Shown: piece by piece, positions 1 through 11,272 of the stretch
Position numbering within the stretch: position 1 is the stretch's first letter
Layout: each line of letters starts with the position of its first letter
NCBI GenBank assembly: GCA_000827205.1
Contig: KN832571.1
Location: 62,001-126,000 of the forward strand
DNA length: 64,000 bases
Reading direction: 5' to 3'
Origin: Plicaturopsis crispa FD-325 SS-3
Lineage: Eukaryota; Basidiomycota; Agaricomycetes; Amylocorticiales; Amylocorticiaceae
Notes under the pieces: generated by a model
Databases searched by the model: none
Told to the model about the DNA's origin: nothing
Seen by the model: only the letters and a program-made list of their open reading frames with translations
Made by a program: the position numbers and the translations under genes

Positions 1-600
1 CCACGAGCTCGCAGGTGGCCGGTACGGTTTTTTCGTCTTTTTCTTGCGCTTGGGAGGATTGCTGATGCTTCCTGGCAGATTCCTACTGGGTGCCGGTTTC
101 GACTTCGAGGCTGCTGTACCCTGTTGCGGGCCAGACTTAGACGCCGCACGCCTATTCGGAAGCTAGAATCGTTGAAATTGCACGTCAGTACTCACTCATT
201 CAACTTTATAACGGCCCCCTAATTAGGCACTCACAGCTTCACCGGCCTCATTGAATTGAAATTCTGCGGCTGCGGTAATGTCCTCCACCCACTTTTTCAG
301 TATCTCTGACTGCGGATACTGATCGATATACCGATCCAGGACGTCTACCACGGCTGCTAGACCTGGGCCGCGATCCTGCAAAGGAAATGGGCATGGCCCC
401 GCCGCACGCCCGCTTGGCGCGAACGTGACTTCGAGCACCTGGTTCACTACTGCCTCTTCTGAGCCGTAAAGTTCGAGTTTATCAGCATCAGGGACGAAGC
501 CGCAAAAGTCACAGGTGCCGGTCAAGGGGACTGCCGAGGGCAGGTTCTCGAGAAGTTGTCGAAGGTATGCGAGGTCAGATTCAATGCCCTCTGGGGTCAT
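1..600 (-). CDS. Unknown fungal protein, 5' part, runs off the left edge
   Basis: Starts at ATG 600. Exon 1 (600-235) codes for 122 residues and ends at a GTGAGT donor. A 72-nt intron (234-163) with the branch motif TACTGACG ends in TTCTAG, and exon 2 (162-1) continues in phase and is still open at the window edge. The first part is acidic and mixed, with a short CDFCGF cysteine pair near residue 30. The part after the intron becomes basic, with a run of lysines (PPKRKKKTKK) that looks like a nuclear localisation signal. I do not recognise the family. The two-exon structure, the in-phase splice and the change from acidic to basic composition argue for a real gene rather than a chance frame. 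Confidence 0.6.
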
Positions 601-3526
601 CGGTGACCAGCGTGGAGGTTGTCAGACGGTTTGGTGCGTTGCGAACCTTGCGATGCACGGTATTTCTCTGTTGCTGGGGAGTGGTACAATATTTGGGCCT
701 AATAGTTGCGTAAATTCTTGGAAATTGATCCAAAAATTCATCCGAAATATGCCGTTCAGTCCTATCTGATATCGAGTTTTTAACCAGTTCTTGACAATCA
801 AAATTTCGGGCTCGAGTTTTTGACAGTTTTAAACCTGTTTTAAACATGTTTGAAACTACCCATGTCAAGAACTCCCGTGTTTTATACGGCACACTAACGC
901 ACGCGACTCAACGCCAGCGATATTTCCTAATCAGGGTTCGTGCCCTTTTTAGATGTCTCCTCCTTGATGAGCGGCAAGCCGCAGGTCATGATGTGCAGCG
1001 GCGCACTTCCATAACCACGCTAGTTATTTCAGCGTAAGATGCATACAGAGGCATCCAAGCCATTTATAAGGCGATAGTTCGGAGAGCCTACATCTATTAC
1101 CATATTCATACGAAGTCACACAGCCTCTTAGCCAACTCCAGTGTCGGTATGTCACTACGACGATGACCGTACGATTGAATGTTTAAATTATGTAGCGCAA
1201 CATGAGCTCCATAAGGTGCCTTTCGTGTGTATGGCACCGTAAGAACTTATACTGAGAGGAGGGGCCAAAAGCATTGCATTACAATCATGCTGTAGCCGCG
1301 CAAATCAGGCCGCCTGGGGTACGAATACATTTATTAGCGTCAATCTGCAGCGGTCGAGCATTTAGTTAGACTTGACGCTGAAGCTGTGAGTCATGGGAAG
1401 ACCGCATTCTCCTCGACACGCGCCCGGCCCTCTAGCGGCCGGCGTGTGATTAATTTGTCAGAGCGCGACGCCCATTGCTGTAAGCATGAGGGGAAGGCAT
1501 GGTGTACATAGGAGAAGCGCCCTCGGAGATGGTGTAGTGTAGACATAGCACAAATTCGAGCGATGGTCGCAAATAGCTTCAACGTGATCAGCATCGTCTC
1601 GTGTGGCCGATGGAACCGAGCATCACGGGGACGAAAAGAAGAGTTAGGAGGGGAACTACTTGCTTTCGGAAGACTGGTTTAGCATCAGAAAGCAGACGAT
1701 GCATACGGTTATTCCGAAAATGCTTAATATGCGACGACGCGAATAATCGCAGCGGTTGAATATGCGGAGCGAGCATTCGGGCCTGAACATTTTGACGACG
1801 TGTAGTGAAGAATGCTATTGCAGTCCTGAAAGGGCCAGTGGAGCAAACGGTAGCTATATACTGGTAGCATTGTTCCTGCAACAAAACTAGCGTTACTAGA
1901 CGTCGGAAGAAGTGTCAGAGACCGGAAGGCTTACAATTAACTAGACAACATCGGAGAATTCTCGCGATCTACAGCAGGATGTCCACGCAGGGATGGGCCT
2001 GTGTGGAACAATCGAGTAGGATTGAATGGGGGATCCGCGTGCCTACGTAAAATAAACAGAGACAGTGAGCGGTTTCGGTAATCAGCAGCAGAAAGATGGT
2101 GATTAGAGTGCAGTCTGATCTCAAGTGCATGCCTTGATCGTTGAATGGGCCCCCTGCACGTATGTTTCTGGGTCTGTTGATGACCCGAATGTATATGTTG
2201 AATGGGGACAGTGGAAATGCGTAGGACTGCGTCGGGCACGGGTGACACAGCATCGAGTGAACGGCCCTCCATTGAGGCATGGAGTATTTGAACAAATACC
2301 GCATATACCGTAGCTGGCAGAGTGGCCGGACAAGCTGGATTCGGTGTGGCCCCCGGGAGCAGGAGCAACGCCCTTTTGGAGCCTGAGAGGATGTTACGAG
2401 CGAGATTCAAAGTCCGCGGCGAGACCATCCGGAGATTCGATCCAGCGGCTGCAGGCACTCTATCAAATCTTTTTCTATCATCCAATTCACTTCAATATGG
2501 ACAGGAGCAGACTGCAGCCAGCGCTGTGAGACTACATCTCACTACTTGAGAGAATCGCACACAACCTTCAAGTCGCCCTTACTCCGGCGACAGTCTCCGC
2601 AAAATTTGCCACCTGCGATTACACGTCACACTGATCCCTCATCGATTCCATTAGTATGACTCTTAGCCGCCCGGAGCTGTGAGACGAGCGCTATTTGATC
2701 AGTGGGGAAATTCATGAACGCCCGGACTCGCATCGCCGGGTTTGCGTGTCTCGGACTTTTCGTAATTCTCCCGATTGAATGAGTGGTGTGCTTAATGGTG
2801 CTATCTATCCTTTGTGATTGATGGCTATCGCCCATGCTGCAGGCGGTCCGTATCCCAGGGTCATACTAATCAAACCTCGATGAGTACATAAACATCAGGG
2901 AAACCTTGTTCATCGAGCGCGCTGCTGCATTATTAATACGCTGAGCCCACTACAGAAGAGCTCTATTCCTCCGTCTGCCCTCGTCTCTTTTATCCTCGAT
3001 CTAGAAGTTTTCATGGCGTTATCGCAGAGTGGGTCACTCTTCCAGACGGATAGCGATGGGCGGGTCATCCTCCCCCTTCCTTGTCCAAGCTCCCGCGCGC
3101 CTCGAAGAAACGACAATGTGCACCGAGGCAAGTGAATTGGATCATCTTGTTCAACCCTAAGTCCAACAGTACTCTCCCCCTCTGCAGTCTTCCTGCTGGA
3201 TAAGCAGCCTTGGGCGCCTCATCGGGGTGGCGCTTATTCATCCGGTCCTAGTGAGCGTGTAGAAGGTGCGCTCCCCATCGGATGTTACAGATGCGCATAT
3301 TTATCGCCGTCATATCATGTTTAGAACATTCGCCTCATCCGAGAGCCATCAAACACGAAACATCACCGCCTATCCGACCACCACCGAGCACGCATTATCG
3401 ACGAGAAAGAAGTATAGCCGCCTTTGTACTTCACGCCGTTGCGCATTTCTGACATATACGTCACCGATACTTAGGTCCCACCCACCCACGCCATGATTCA
3501 CCGCGAGGCATGCAAGCAGGTATGCA
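601..3526. other. Gene-poor stretch, nothing recognised
   Basis: Short frames occur on both strands; the longest is 182 codons, minus strand at 1937-2485. None has protein-like composition, usable splice sites or a familiar motif, and frames overlap freely on both strands. It may hold decayed transposon sequence, but I found no terminal repeats or transposase motif. Confidence 0.5.
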
Positions 3527-3534
3527 TATAAATA
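3527..3534 (+). promoter_or_regulatory. TATA box of the homeodomain gene
   Basis: TATAAATA lies 134 bp before the ATG at 3668, and no other ATG lies between them. This supports 3668 as the translation start, with a leader of roughly 100 nt. Confidence 0.45.
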
Positions 3535-3667
3535 TACGTACTACCTCGCGACTAGCAGCTCATCAATACCTAACCTCCATTTAGGCCATCAAGCCACTGC
3601 ATCCCCAGCGTTCGCTACTACATCCACATCCACCTCCGCGTCCTGGCCATCAACAACGTCCCCCCAT

Positions 3668-4097
3668 ATGACCCCGCCCGCCCACGCGTTCCAGTCCCAC
3701 GATTACCCCTCTTCATCGCAATACCCTGCTGCAGCGCCAGAATATCCCGGGTCGCCGCCCCCTTTTGCGTGGCGCCCGGCCGAGTATCTCTTCACGAACC
3801 ACACGCCACGCACGCTCTCGCAGGCCAAGCAGCGGAAACGCAAGACGCGCGCGGAGGCCGCGGTGCTAAAAGAGTCTTTCCGCCTGAATCCTTTCCCAAA
3901 CGCGGAGGAACGCGATGCGCTGGGGGAGAGGCTTCGTATGAGCCGGAAGCAGGTGCAGATCTGGTGCGTTGCCTTCTCTTTCTATCACCAAGTCCCGGCC
4001 GGGTAGTCGAAAGACAGTGCTGATGAGACTCTTCCCGCTTAGGTTCCAGAATAGGAGACAAGTGCTGAAGAGGCGGGGGCAGGATACAGGGGGCTGA
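3668..4097 (+). CDS. Short homeodomain transcription factor
   Basis: Two exons, 3668-3963 and 4043-4097, joined through a split Trp codon by a 79-nt intron (donor GTGCGT, acceptor CTTAG), giving 116 aa. Residues 1-55 are rich in Pro, Ser and Tyr. A homeodomain fills residues ~56-116, opening with a basic arm (KQRKRKTRAE) and ending with the recognition-helix core VQIWFQNRR, which the splice restores exactly. The WFQNRR core is the DNA-contacting helix of canonical homeodomains. The protein stops 11 residues after NRR, whereas mushroom homeodomain factors usually carry a long C-terminal tail. An open stretch at about 4139-4300 could encode such a tail if a further intron exists, but no donor/acceptor pair keeps the phase. 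Role: DNA-binding regulator of unknown targets. Confidence 0.75.
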
Positions 4098-5956
4098 GGC
4101 TCGCATCGCTGTCCACGGCGACACGCATTCTGACCCAGCATGCATGGCCTCGGCGCTGCTGAGGTTCAAAGCCGATGTATCACCGCTCGCGCTCGCAAGA
4201 CCCATCGCGACTACGACACCTGCACACATGGTACAAAACCCTCTCGGGGACGAAAGTCCGGTGGGTAAAGGAGGCTCGCAACCGAACCGTTGCTAGACCA
4301 CAACTTGCGGCACCAGTGCACTGTAGTAGTTTTGGCCCATGTATCTCACGGACGAGCATCTACAAGGGTACATCGATCAACACATGAACAAGGACTGTTT
4401 AAACGTTGCTACCTAGCCATATATTGTGCCGCGCGAAAAGGATCAAGTTCACCCACAGTGCTCAATCAACATCAGCATTGTATTTGTTGTATACACGCGT
4501 CCAATACTAATACACAAGGGCACCGTAACTCTCCGTCAAGTGCCTCGATCGCGTCGTATGGGGCGCCACCCGTTGGGCGAACTTCATCTAAATTCTGTGG
4601 ACGGTAATGCGCATTGGAAGTCCACGATACAATCTTGTCATAGGGTAGCGTCCACCGGGGATGAGACGGGTGTCTTGATGTGTGAATCGGTACACCATGG
4701 GGTATACGTCCACGCTCACACCTCGCGCATGCGAATTTGGGCAGCGCAACCTTCTACGTGTCCGTATCTCCGCCACCGTAATCAGGGGCCCTACTGCACA
4801 GGGAGGCGAGCGGCCGGCATTGTTTATTAGCGAGTAGATGGAGGGGGGCATGTTACACCTGCAGGAATACGGGCTGCGAGGACGTCACCTAGTAGGGTCG
4901 CGTGTGCGTGCGGCACGGACCCTATATCGAGCAATGCGCAGGGGCAACAAGTCTATAAACAGGGTCCTTAGCACCCGTCAAAACCGAGCATTTTGTGAGC
5001 TCGAGGCGGTAAGACTTTGATGTGTCGAGCGTCTCCGGATATCGCAGGGGAAGCATTTAAAACACGCCCGACATCGTCCTTGCGTTATTGTGATGAACGA
5101 AAGGATGAAACGCAGCCGGATCTGGTCCCTAAACACAGGCTCAAAGGAGTGCGATCTATGAAGCTATATGAAGACGTGGTAAGTTCAATGGAGGTGATGT
5201 AACGCACCCATAGTATAGTACGACGAGAATTTGGCCCTGCAAAGCGTGAAAGCTTCGGGCATGAGGGTTCGGCTGCGAAGAATTGAGGATGGTGATCAGT
5301 GTGATTTCAATCCTGTGTCGTCGAGGAAAGTACGGTACAACTTACAGAATAGACTGACGGTGTCTGTCCTGGACCTGGTGGCAGGAGAGTTCCTGTATAC
5401 GTAGTAACAGGTCTATGGCAGGGCCAACTCGCCGCATATGGAAATCCACCAGGCCCCCCGTTATAGTACCCCGTGGGTACTTCGGGAACCGGTCACAGCG
5501 TGCACCGATGATCGATCCTCTACTTTGGACTTGTAAGTTGTAGGACCTGAGTCTTGAGACGAGTTATTGCTCTAGTACTCAACGTACAAAGTTTGACCCT
5601 CAGGCCTCAGTTCCCACACATTGTGAGTCTGTACATGGTATATACGCCCCCGCCATTTAACGAAATATTAACGAAATATTCAGGCAGCTACTAGTGTTGC
5701 AGTGTGACGTCAATAACAGGAAGTAGAGAAATAGATATGTACAGTCTACTCATGGGTGTTAGGATAGTTAGACATCTACATATAGACATGCAGACATGGG
5801 GGTGGTGGGCGGGGCACCGATTTTTGAAAATAAGACTCGGGGCCACTGGCATGCGCATGAAGATGAATGAATTAATGTTCACCAGCAGTGAGCACCGACA
5901 CCGGCATGTCAGAAAAATGTTTTTTCCCTGGTCAGACCTCACGGAACCTGACAGTA

Positions 5957-6050
5957 TGATCAGGTCTGGTAAGGCAGCTAGAGCTAACTTATGAGAGCTT
6001 ATAAGACGGCGTAAGGTCTGATCAGGTCTGATCATGTGCGGTAAGGCAAT
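5957..6050. repeat. TGATCAGG repeat cluster, left
   Basis: The palindrome-cored word TGATCAGG occurs at 5957-5964 and 6019-6026, with a variant (TGATCATG) at 6029. Each group is followed by a GGTAAGGC word. The same words recur together at 6565-6620, on the other side of a tRNA-like segment. Dense short words of this type resemble subterminal repeats of DNA transposons (inference). Confidence 0.5.
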
Positions 6051-6282
6051 GCAGGAAAAAAAGGCAGGGCAGCGAAAATCACCTTATGGGCAGGATATCT
6101 AACCCTCTTTAACTGTTGTATCGGGTTCATACCTTTTATTCATCCGCTTGTTGATGGTCTGGTACACCGCTGCACGTCGAATGATGACCCTACGCGCTGT
6201 CCTTGTCCGAGAGCAGACATCATCAGGAGCCAGGTGCCCAAAATTTGTCCTATATATTGCATTTAATTATGGTTTTTTGTAT

Positions 6283-6366
6283 GACAGCGTTGAGCAACGG
6301 CTACGCGCGCGCGGGTGGCGGTCGCTGACTAATCACTCTCGTGAGGCCCGAGTTCGAACCGCACAA
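6283..6366 (+). repeat. tRNA-like segment, possible SINE head or tRNA pseudogene
   Basis: An A-box-like stretch (TGAGCAACGGCTA, 6291-6303) and a B-box-like stretch (AGTTCGAACC, 6351-6360) sit about 50 bp apart, with CTGACTAATCAC between them, which resembles a tRNA-Ile anticodon arm. The T-stem and acceptor stem do not pair well, and a GC-rich insertion interrupts the D-arm to anticodon region, so this is not a functional tRNA. A tRNA-derived SINE head or a decayed tRNA fits best. Confidence 0.45.
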
Positions 6367-6564
6367 GATGCAAGTCACTAAATAAGTATTGTAGTCGCAA
6401 GTCAAGGCCACTCTTAGTAAATTTGAAGCCCTTCTGTAAGAGACTCTAGTAATACAGTAGTACCAGTACGAGTGAGTACTACAAAATTGTAAGCACGGTT
6501 AGACATGGCTGTAAGGAAAGTCAAGAATGTCGAGTAGCTTTTTCTGCTGTCGTTGTCCGTCTCC

Positions 6565-6620
6565 TGATCAGGGCTCATAAGGTCATAATGTCTGATCAGG
6601 ATCGATCAGGTCGGTAAGGT
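6565..6620. repeat. TGATCAGG repeat cluster, right
   Basis: TGATCAGG at 6565-6572 and 6593-6600 and CGATCAGG at 6603-6610, followed by GGTAAGGT. Same orientation and same companion word as the cluster near 6.0 kb. Confidence 0.5.
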
Positions 6621-6966
6621 CTTATCTGTCCAAATCATCCCTTTCTATTTCTTATAAGTAGATTTTGGCATTATAGCCTGATTACCCATGATCGGCCATG
6701 ATATCTCACAAAACATTTTTCTGACACACCGCCCTTCGTGGCACTTTGTACAACATATACATAGTGTTTTTTGGACATTGCGACCCCACATATACGTATA
6801 CAGGTGTGCCCGAAGGGCCGTGTCTATAACAGTTTGTGCGACGGCGAAGACTCCGAAGCGGTCCGGATGAGCGCACGTGGATTGCCACAACCGCGTTTTA
6901 TCTCCTCCTCTTACCCTCAGCAACGCTTTAGTCTAAGACTACGTTCTCATTCTCAAACAACACAAC

Positions 6967-7457
6967 ATGGCCGAGCACGTATCTACTCGTGTTAACTCTG
7001 CGCGTCTGGCAGACTACAAAGGTCAAACAGTTCGGCTCACCTGCAAGACGATCAAGGTTAGTCCACCCGACCGCGCGTTGCTTTACTCAGTCGCGAGACT
7101 GACGCGCCACTAGTTTCAGGGTGAATCAGCTATCGTAGAGGCAAGCGATGGAGGACAAGTGTCTGTAAAGCTTCACCGAGTAAGATCCTCGCCGTATATT
7201 GAGCGTTCCACTCTCACACGACGTGGCTAGGACGCGCATATGACTGATACATATGTGGAGGTGATCGGCACGGTCTTGGACGAGTCGACGGTGAAGATGA
7301 TGGCGTGTATAAACCTAGGATCAGATCTTGGTGCGTGGCAAAGTCTTGTGCTGTATCTACTGTGAAGATTAACACTATGGTCGGATCAGATATGCAGCTC
7401 GTGAACGACGTGGTAGAATTGACGTTTGACCCGCGTTTCTCAAAAATGTTCCGATGA
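6967..7457 (+). CDS. RPA3: Replication protein A 14 kDa subunit (RPA3)
   Basis: Four exons, 6967-7056, 7120-7179, 7231-7330 and 7390-7457, with introns of 51-63 nt, give 105 aa, the usual length of fungal RPA14. The small OB-fold is recognised from EASDGGQVSVKL, TYVEVIGTV and the C-terminal LGSDLDMQLVNDVVEL, the last of these restored by splicing at a split Asp codon. RPA3 is the smallest subunit of the single-stranded DNA-binding heterotrimer RPA and serves mainly in trimer assembly during replication, repair and recombination in the nucleus. It is convergent with the aldo-keto reductase downstream. Confidence 0.93.
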
Positions 7458-7780
7458 CCTCCATGCGCCTTTCCACCAATTAACAGCATTCACATCTGCG
7501 TGTAACCACATAACTCTGACACACCGTTCAATACATGAACACCACTTGGAAATTCGTTATTTCGTCGTCTTCTCGAAATGAGACGCCACCTGCCCGTACC
7601 GCATTTTTCGATACTCTCAATAGATCGTCAGAGCCACAGGACGCGAACAATAGGAAGCGAGCACTGTCCCATTCGTCTATTCATCGGTCGTGCATCTGTT
7701 TAAAGGTACAACAGTATCTATACAACTATGTCTTCAACAACATCATATAACGATACAACGGAATTGTCTTTGCAGCTCCT
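7458..7780. other. Convergent intergenic gap
   Basis: 3' flank of RPA3 and of the aldo-keto reductase. Short frames only; nothing recognised. Confidence 0.5.
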
Positions 7781-9163
7781 TCAAAGGGGCGACTTGTATT
7801 CTGGGAATCCAAGGGTTCCCCACCCGGTCCACTGCGGTGAGCAGGCGCGGAACTGTATTTCACGGTGTCAGTCAACACTATTGCTACAGGATTTGTAGGA
7901 CGTTGGACTGACGTGGTGATCCTTGTCAATCGTGTGCAGCTCTTCTATGTCCTCGTTCGTCAAGTCAATGACGGTGAAGTTCGCTACAGAAAGTGTCGTC
8001 AGCGACCGTCAAGTGGGATGGGGCGGCGGAGAGAGGCGTTACTTACCCTCTATGCGCGACTTTGTGACCGATTTCGGCAGGACTAATAAGCCATGGCATT
8101 GTCAGGACTATTTGTGGAATTGATAGGCGATTGAGACGTACCGGTGACGTTCGGCCTGTTAGCCTGCAGAGACACGAGGACGTTCGCAGGCTGGACGTTG
8201 TACTTCTCGGCAAGCTTCTTCACGGTCGGGTGTGTGAGCAGCGGCGAATTCTCGGACCCGAGCGGGGAGTACGCAGTCAGAACGATACCCTTCTTCGTGC
8301 AGAACTCGACGATGTCGTGCTGCGGGCACGCCCTGAGCACGTGAAAGGAGGAATGAGTATGGAGAATGTGTGAGAAGTGGTCTAGGAAACATACGGGTGA
8401 AGCTCGATTTGGTTTACCGCAGGGATGACGGTGGCTTCCTTGAGGAGTTTCTCGAAGAACTCGACGGAAACGTTGGAAACACCTATTTGAGCCAATGGTG
8501 CATCAGTCACTTTCTCTATGCGACTATAGAGAGTGAGAAATAACTGACCGATAGCCTTGATCTTCTCGGGATACTGCTTGTAGAGAGCCTCCATCGACTT
8601 CCAGGTGTCGATCCAGTTGTGCTCCTTGTCGGCTTTGCCGTCCTTGGTCATCGGGGCGGGCCAGTGCAGCAGCCCTACACGAACAAATAGAATCAGTCAG
8701 ACGCGACAGTCAATGTAGCCTACGGCAAATGTACGCACAAAGGTCGAGGTAAGTGACGCCCAGCTTCTTGAGCGACGATTCCAGAGCACCTGCTGCATCC
8801 CTGTGGTCGGGGTTATCAAGCTTTGTGGTGAGGAATATTTCCTCGCGGGGGACACCCGATGCCTTGATGCCCTGGCCAACTTCCGCTTCGTTGCCGTACG
8901 CCGCGGCGGTGTCGATGTGTCTGTATCCATGCTTTAGCGCGTGCTCGACGGCGAACTCGACTTGGCCGGGCTTCGAGCGCCAAGTTCCTGCAGAATTGAC
9001 GCGCGTCAGCGTTTATAACATGTAGGTTTTAGGCGTTTGGGTTTGATTTGCGAAGATGCTGATGCCATTGATTGTAATGAAGAACCTGCCCCGGGAACTT
9101 ACCAAATCCGACGGTGGGCATGACGGCCCCAGTGTTCAGAGTCACGGATTTCGAGGCGGGCAT
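7781..9163 (-). CDS. Aldo-keto reductase
   Basis: Eight exons on the minus strand (9163-9103, 8987-8739, 8674-8549, 8482-8395, 8332-8142, 8082-8047, 7983-7913, 7852-7781) give 297 aa. All four residues of the AKR tetrad are visible: Asp and Tyr in [11 protein letters not shown], Lys in [10 protein letters not shown], and His in LLHWPAP. The family signature GVSNVSVEF and the NADPH-binding segment [13 protein letters not shown] follow in the expected order. The C-terminus is appended by two short exons ending in EYKSPL. AKRs are cytosolic NADPH-dependent reductases of aldehydes, ketones and sugars; the substrate cannot be told from sequence. A short-chain dehydrogenase lies upstream on the same strand, 283 bp away, without other signs of a pathway cluster. 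Confidence 0.93.
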
Positions 9164-9446
9164 CTTTGCGGTTTCTGGAGGAGCGAACGGGGGTAAAGTG
9201 ATGAGACAAAGGACGATGAGCGTGTAATTGAAGGACACTGAAAGTATCGGATTGTGCCTGTGGCGCCCCGCAGACAAACACATGTAAATATTATTCCAGC
9301 CACGGGCGATATTTCTCTCTCAGGCTCGCGCTGATTAAGTATCTTGTCACCTTCAATTCTTGATTATATGTCTGAGCGTCGACCTAGATGATTTGCTTTG
9401 AGCGCTACTTAGAAGCAGGAAGACGAAACAACCCGACATACCACAT

Positions 9447-10469
9447 TCAGTCCTCAAACTCGAGATTCTCCGACCATTCTACAGAGTCATTGACGTCATT
9501 CTCGAATTTGGCATTCTTTGCGCGGGCTCCTGCGATCGCATCCTTCCCGAGCGGCAAATCAAACGGTAGTTTCTTTCGCTGAGTGACTAGGTTGAATATT
9601 GCTTGAGTCGCTTTGTTCGCATCGCCTTTCAACCGAGGGTTGCTGTCGATATATGCACGGAACCCAGTAGTCGGCAAAGCTGGGTTGGCGTAGGCAGGGT
9701 GAGGAGGCGTCTGGACAAGGCTGCTCTTGGTTCCCTGCGTCTCGAACCCACCCGGGGAAATAACGACCACCTAGCGACGCGTCAGCTGAACTCTGGCCAA
9801 TACTCAAGGTCTCCTACTTGGATTTTCCATGTCGGGTCAAGTTCCTTTGACAAGGCCTCACTGAAAGCCTGAAGAGCGGCTTTGCTATACCGCACTACTC
9901 AGTAAGTGACATCTCTGAAACGAGTACTTATACTTACCTAGCACTGTAGTACCCAACTCCCGGAAGTCCATCATATGCGGCCATCGAGGAGACTTGTAGC
10001 AGCAGGCCGCCAACGCCCGGCTTGTTGACCTCGCGGAAGAACCTGACAGCGGCTCTGCTGACATTTGCAGCACCCCAGAACACGACGTCAAACATGGCCC
10101 TAGCCACGTCTTCCGGCGTGCCCTCTATTTCGCCGAGTACGCCGTATGCCGCGTTGTTGAAAACAACGTCGATGCGGCCAAACGCCTTCTCCGCATCGGA
10201 GAAAGCATGCTCGATCTCCGCGGGCTTGCTAACGTCTAACTTGAGGACAAGCAGCCGCTCTTTGGGATATTTGTCCGAGAGGTCTTTGAGGGCGTCTGGC
10301 TTGCGGAGAGTCGCGATGGCTATATCTCCGTTCTTCAATACTAGCTCAGTGAGCGATCTACCGAAGCCGGAGGAGGACCCAGTGACTACATGGACGCTCT
10401 ATCAGTAGGTCTGAATAACACAGGCTGTGCGGAGCTCCACTCACTAAACCAGACTCGTGGGGTAGACAT
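9447..10469 (-). CDS. Short-chain dehydrogenase/reductase
   Basis: Four exons (10469-10445, 10385-9938, 9884-9818, 9770-9447) give 287 aa. The first exon supplies only eight and a third codons, and splicing rebuilds the nucleotide-binding motif TGSSSGFG. Downstream are the NNAAYG motif of classical SDRs, the catalytic Ser region (VSSMAAYDG) and YxxxK as YYSASK, where the Lys codon depends on the acceptor at 9885. The C-terminal extension (PGGFETQG onwards) matches fungal SDRs annotated as NAD(P)-binding oxidoreductases or retinol dehydrogenase-like. It catalyses NAD(P)-dependent oxidation or reduction of an alcohol/ketone; the substrate is unknown. Confidence 0.92.
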
Positions 10470-11272
10470 TGTTGTTGAAGGTGAGTGTGTTCTGCAGCGG
10501 AACAGTGCACAGGCAATGTCTCTTATAGATTCTGACATGGCACAGGCAGCACGTTTTATTGGCGCAGAGGCGTATCAAGGACACTGGAAACATGTCGAAG
10601 ACGCTCAGGGTGTTGACCGGAGGTCCCGGCCATTCGCGATATTAGTGAGCACTGAGCTGAGCAGCTGTCATTGCTTACTGATGCGAATGACCAGGTGCAG
10701 TGCCAGTAGACGCCCAGTGCTATTGGTTTGGTTTTGCAATGGTTTACTGTGAGATAGGGCACACTTATCAGGAAAGAAGCAGTGCTCTTTCGAGCATTGA
10801 GAGCAAGGAAGTTCAGGCGCGTGCTCTTAAATACACCGACGCGACGCGTAAACACTGCCATTCTACGCGTCTCCGGCGTTTCAAGACTGCGGTAGAAAGT
10901 CTCATATATACATGGAGGTAAATCCTACCACGATTTCAACTTCAAATTTAATGCTGACTGTTTGGCTACGTGATGCAGCCATAGACAGATGCACAATACG
11001 CTCCCCCCTTAATAATGCTCTCCCATGTCTGAGTAAGACGTCTCTATGTGTAGCATAAAGCTTGGACAAAGCCGTTAAATATCGATGATTAAAACATGCG
11101 TGCCGGCCACGTAGAAGTATGGTCACCATAAGTACATCCCGTGTAATGACCATGAAGAAACAACCCGCACATCGTTCGACAATGCGACCAAAAACCAGTG
11201 AGCCCAAAATAAATATATAAATAATGAGCGTGTTATGCGGCAGGGTGATTGCGTTGCACGATCGCCATCCGA
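10470..11272. other. Intergenic gap
   Basis: Promoter of the SDR gene at the left and 3' flank of the DUF3455 gene at the right. No coding exon recognised. Confidence 0.5.

Larger units (their letters stand above)
4098..6966. other. Gene-poor stretch with repeats
   Basis: No coding gene recognised. The right half carries the TGATCAGG repeat clusters and the tRNA-like segment listed separately. AT-rich runs and short direct repeats suggest an accumulation of small non-autonomous elements. Confidence 0.5.

Noticed and set aside
1937-2485. 182-codon minus-strand frame
   Set aside because: It overlaps several other open frames on both strands, has odd composition and shows no motif or splice support.
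6283-6366. Functional tRNA gene
   Set aside because: The A and B boxes are tRNA-like but the T and acceptor stems do not pair and the D-arm side is interrupted.
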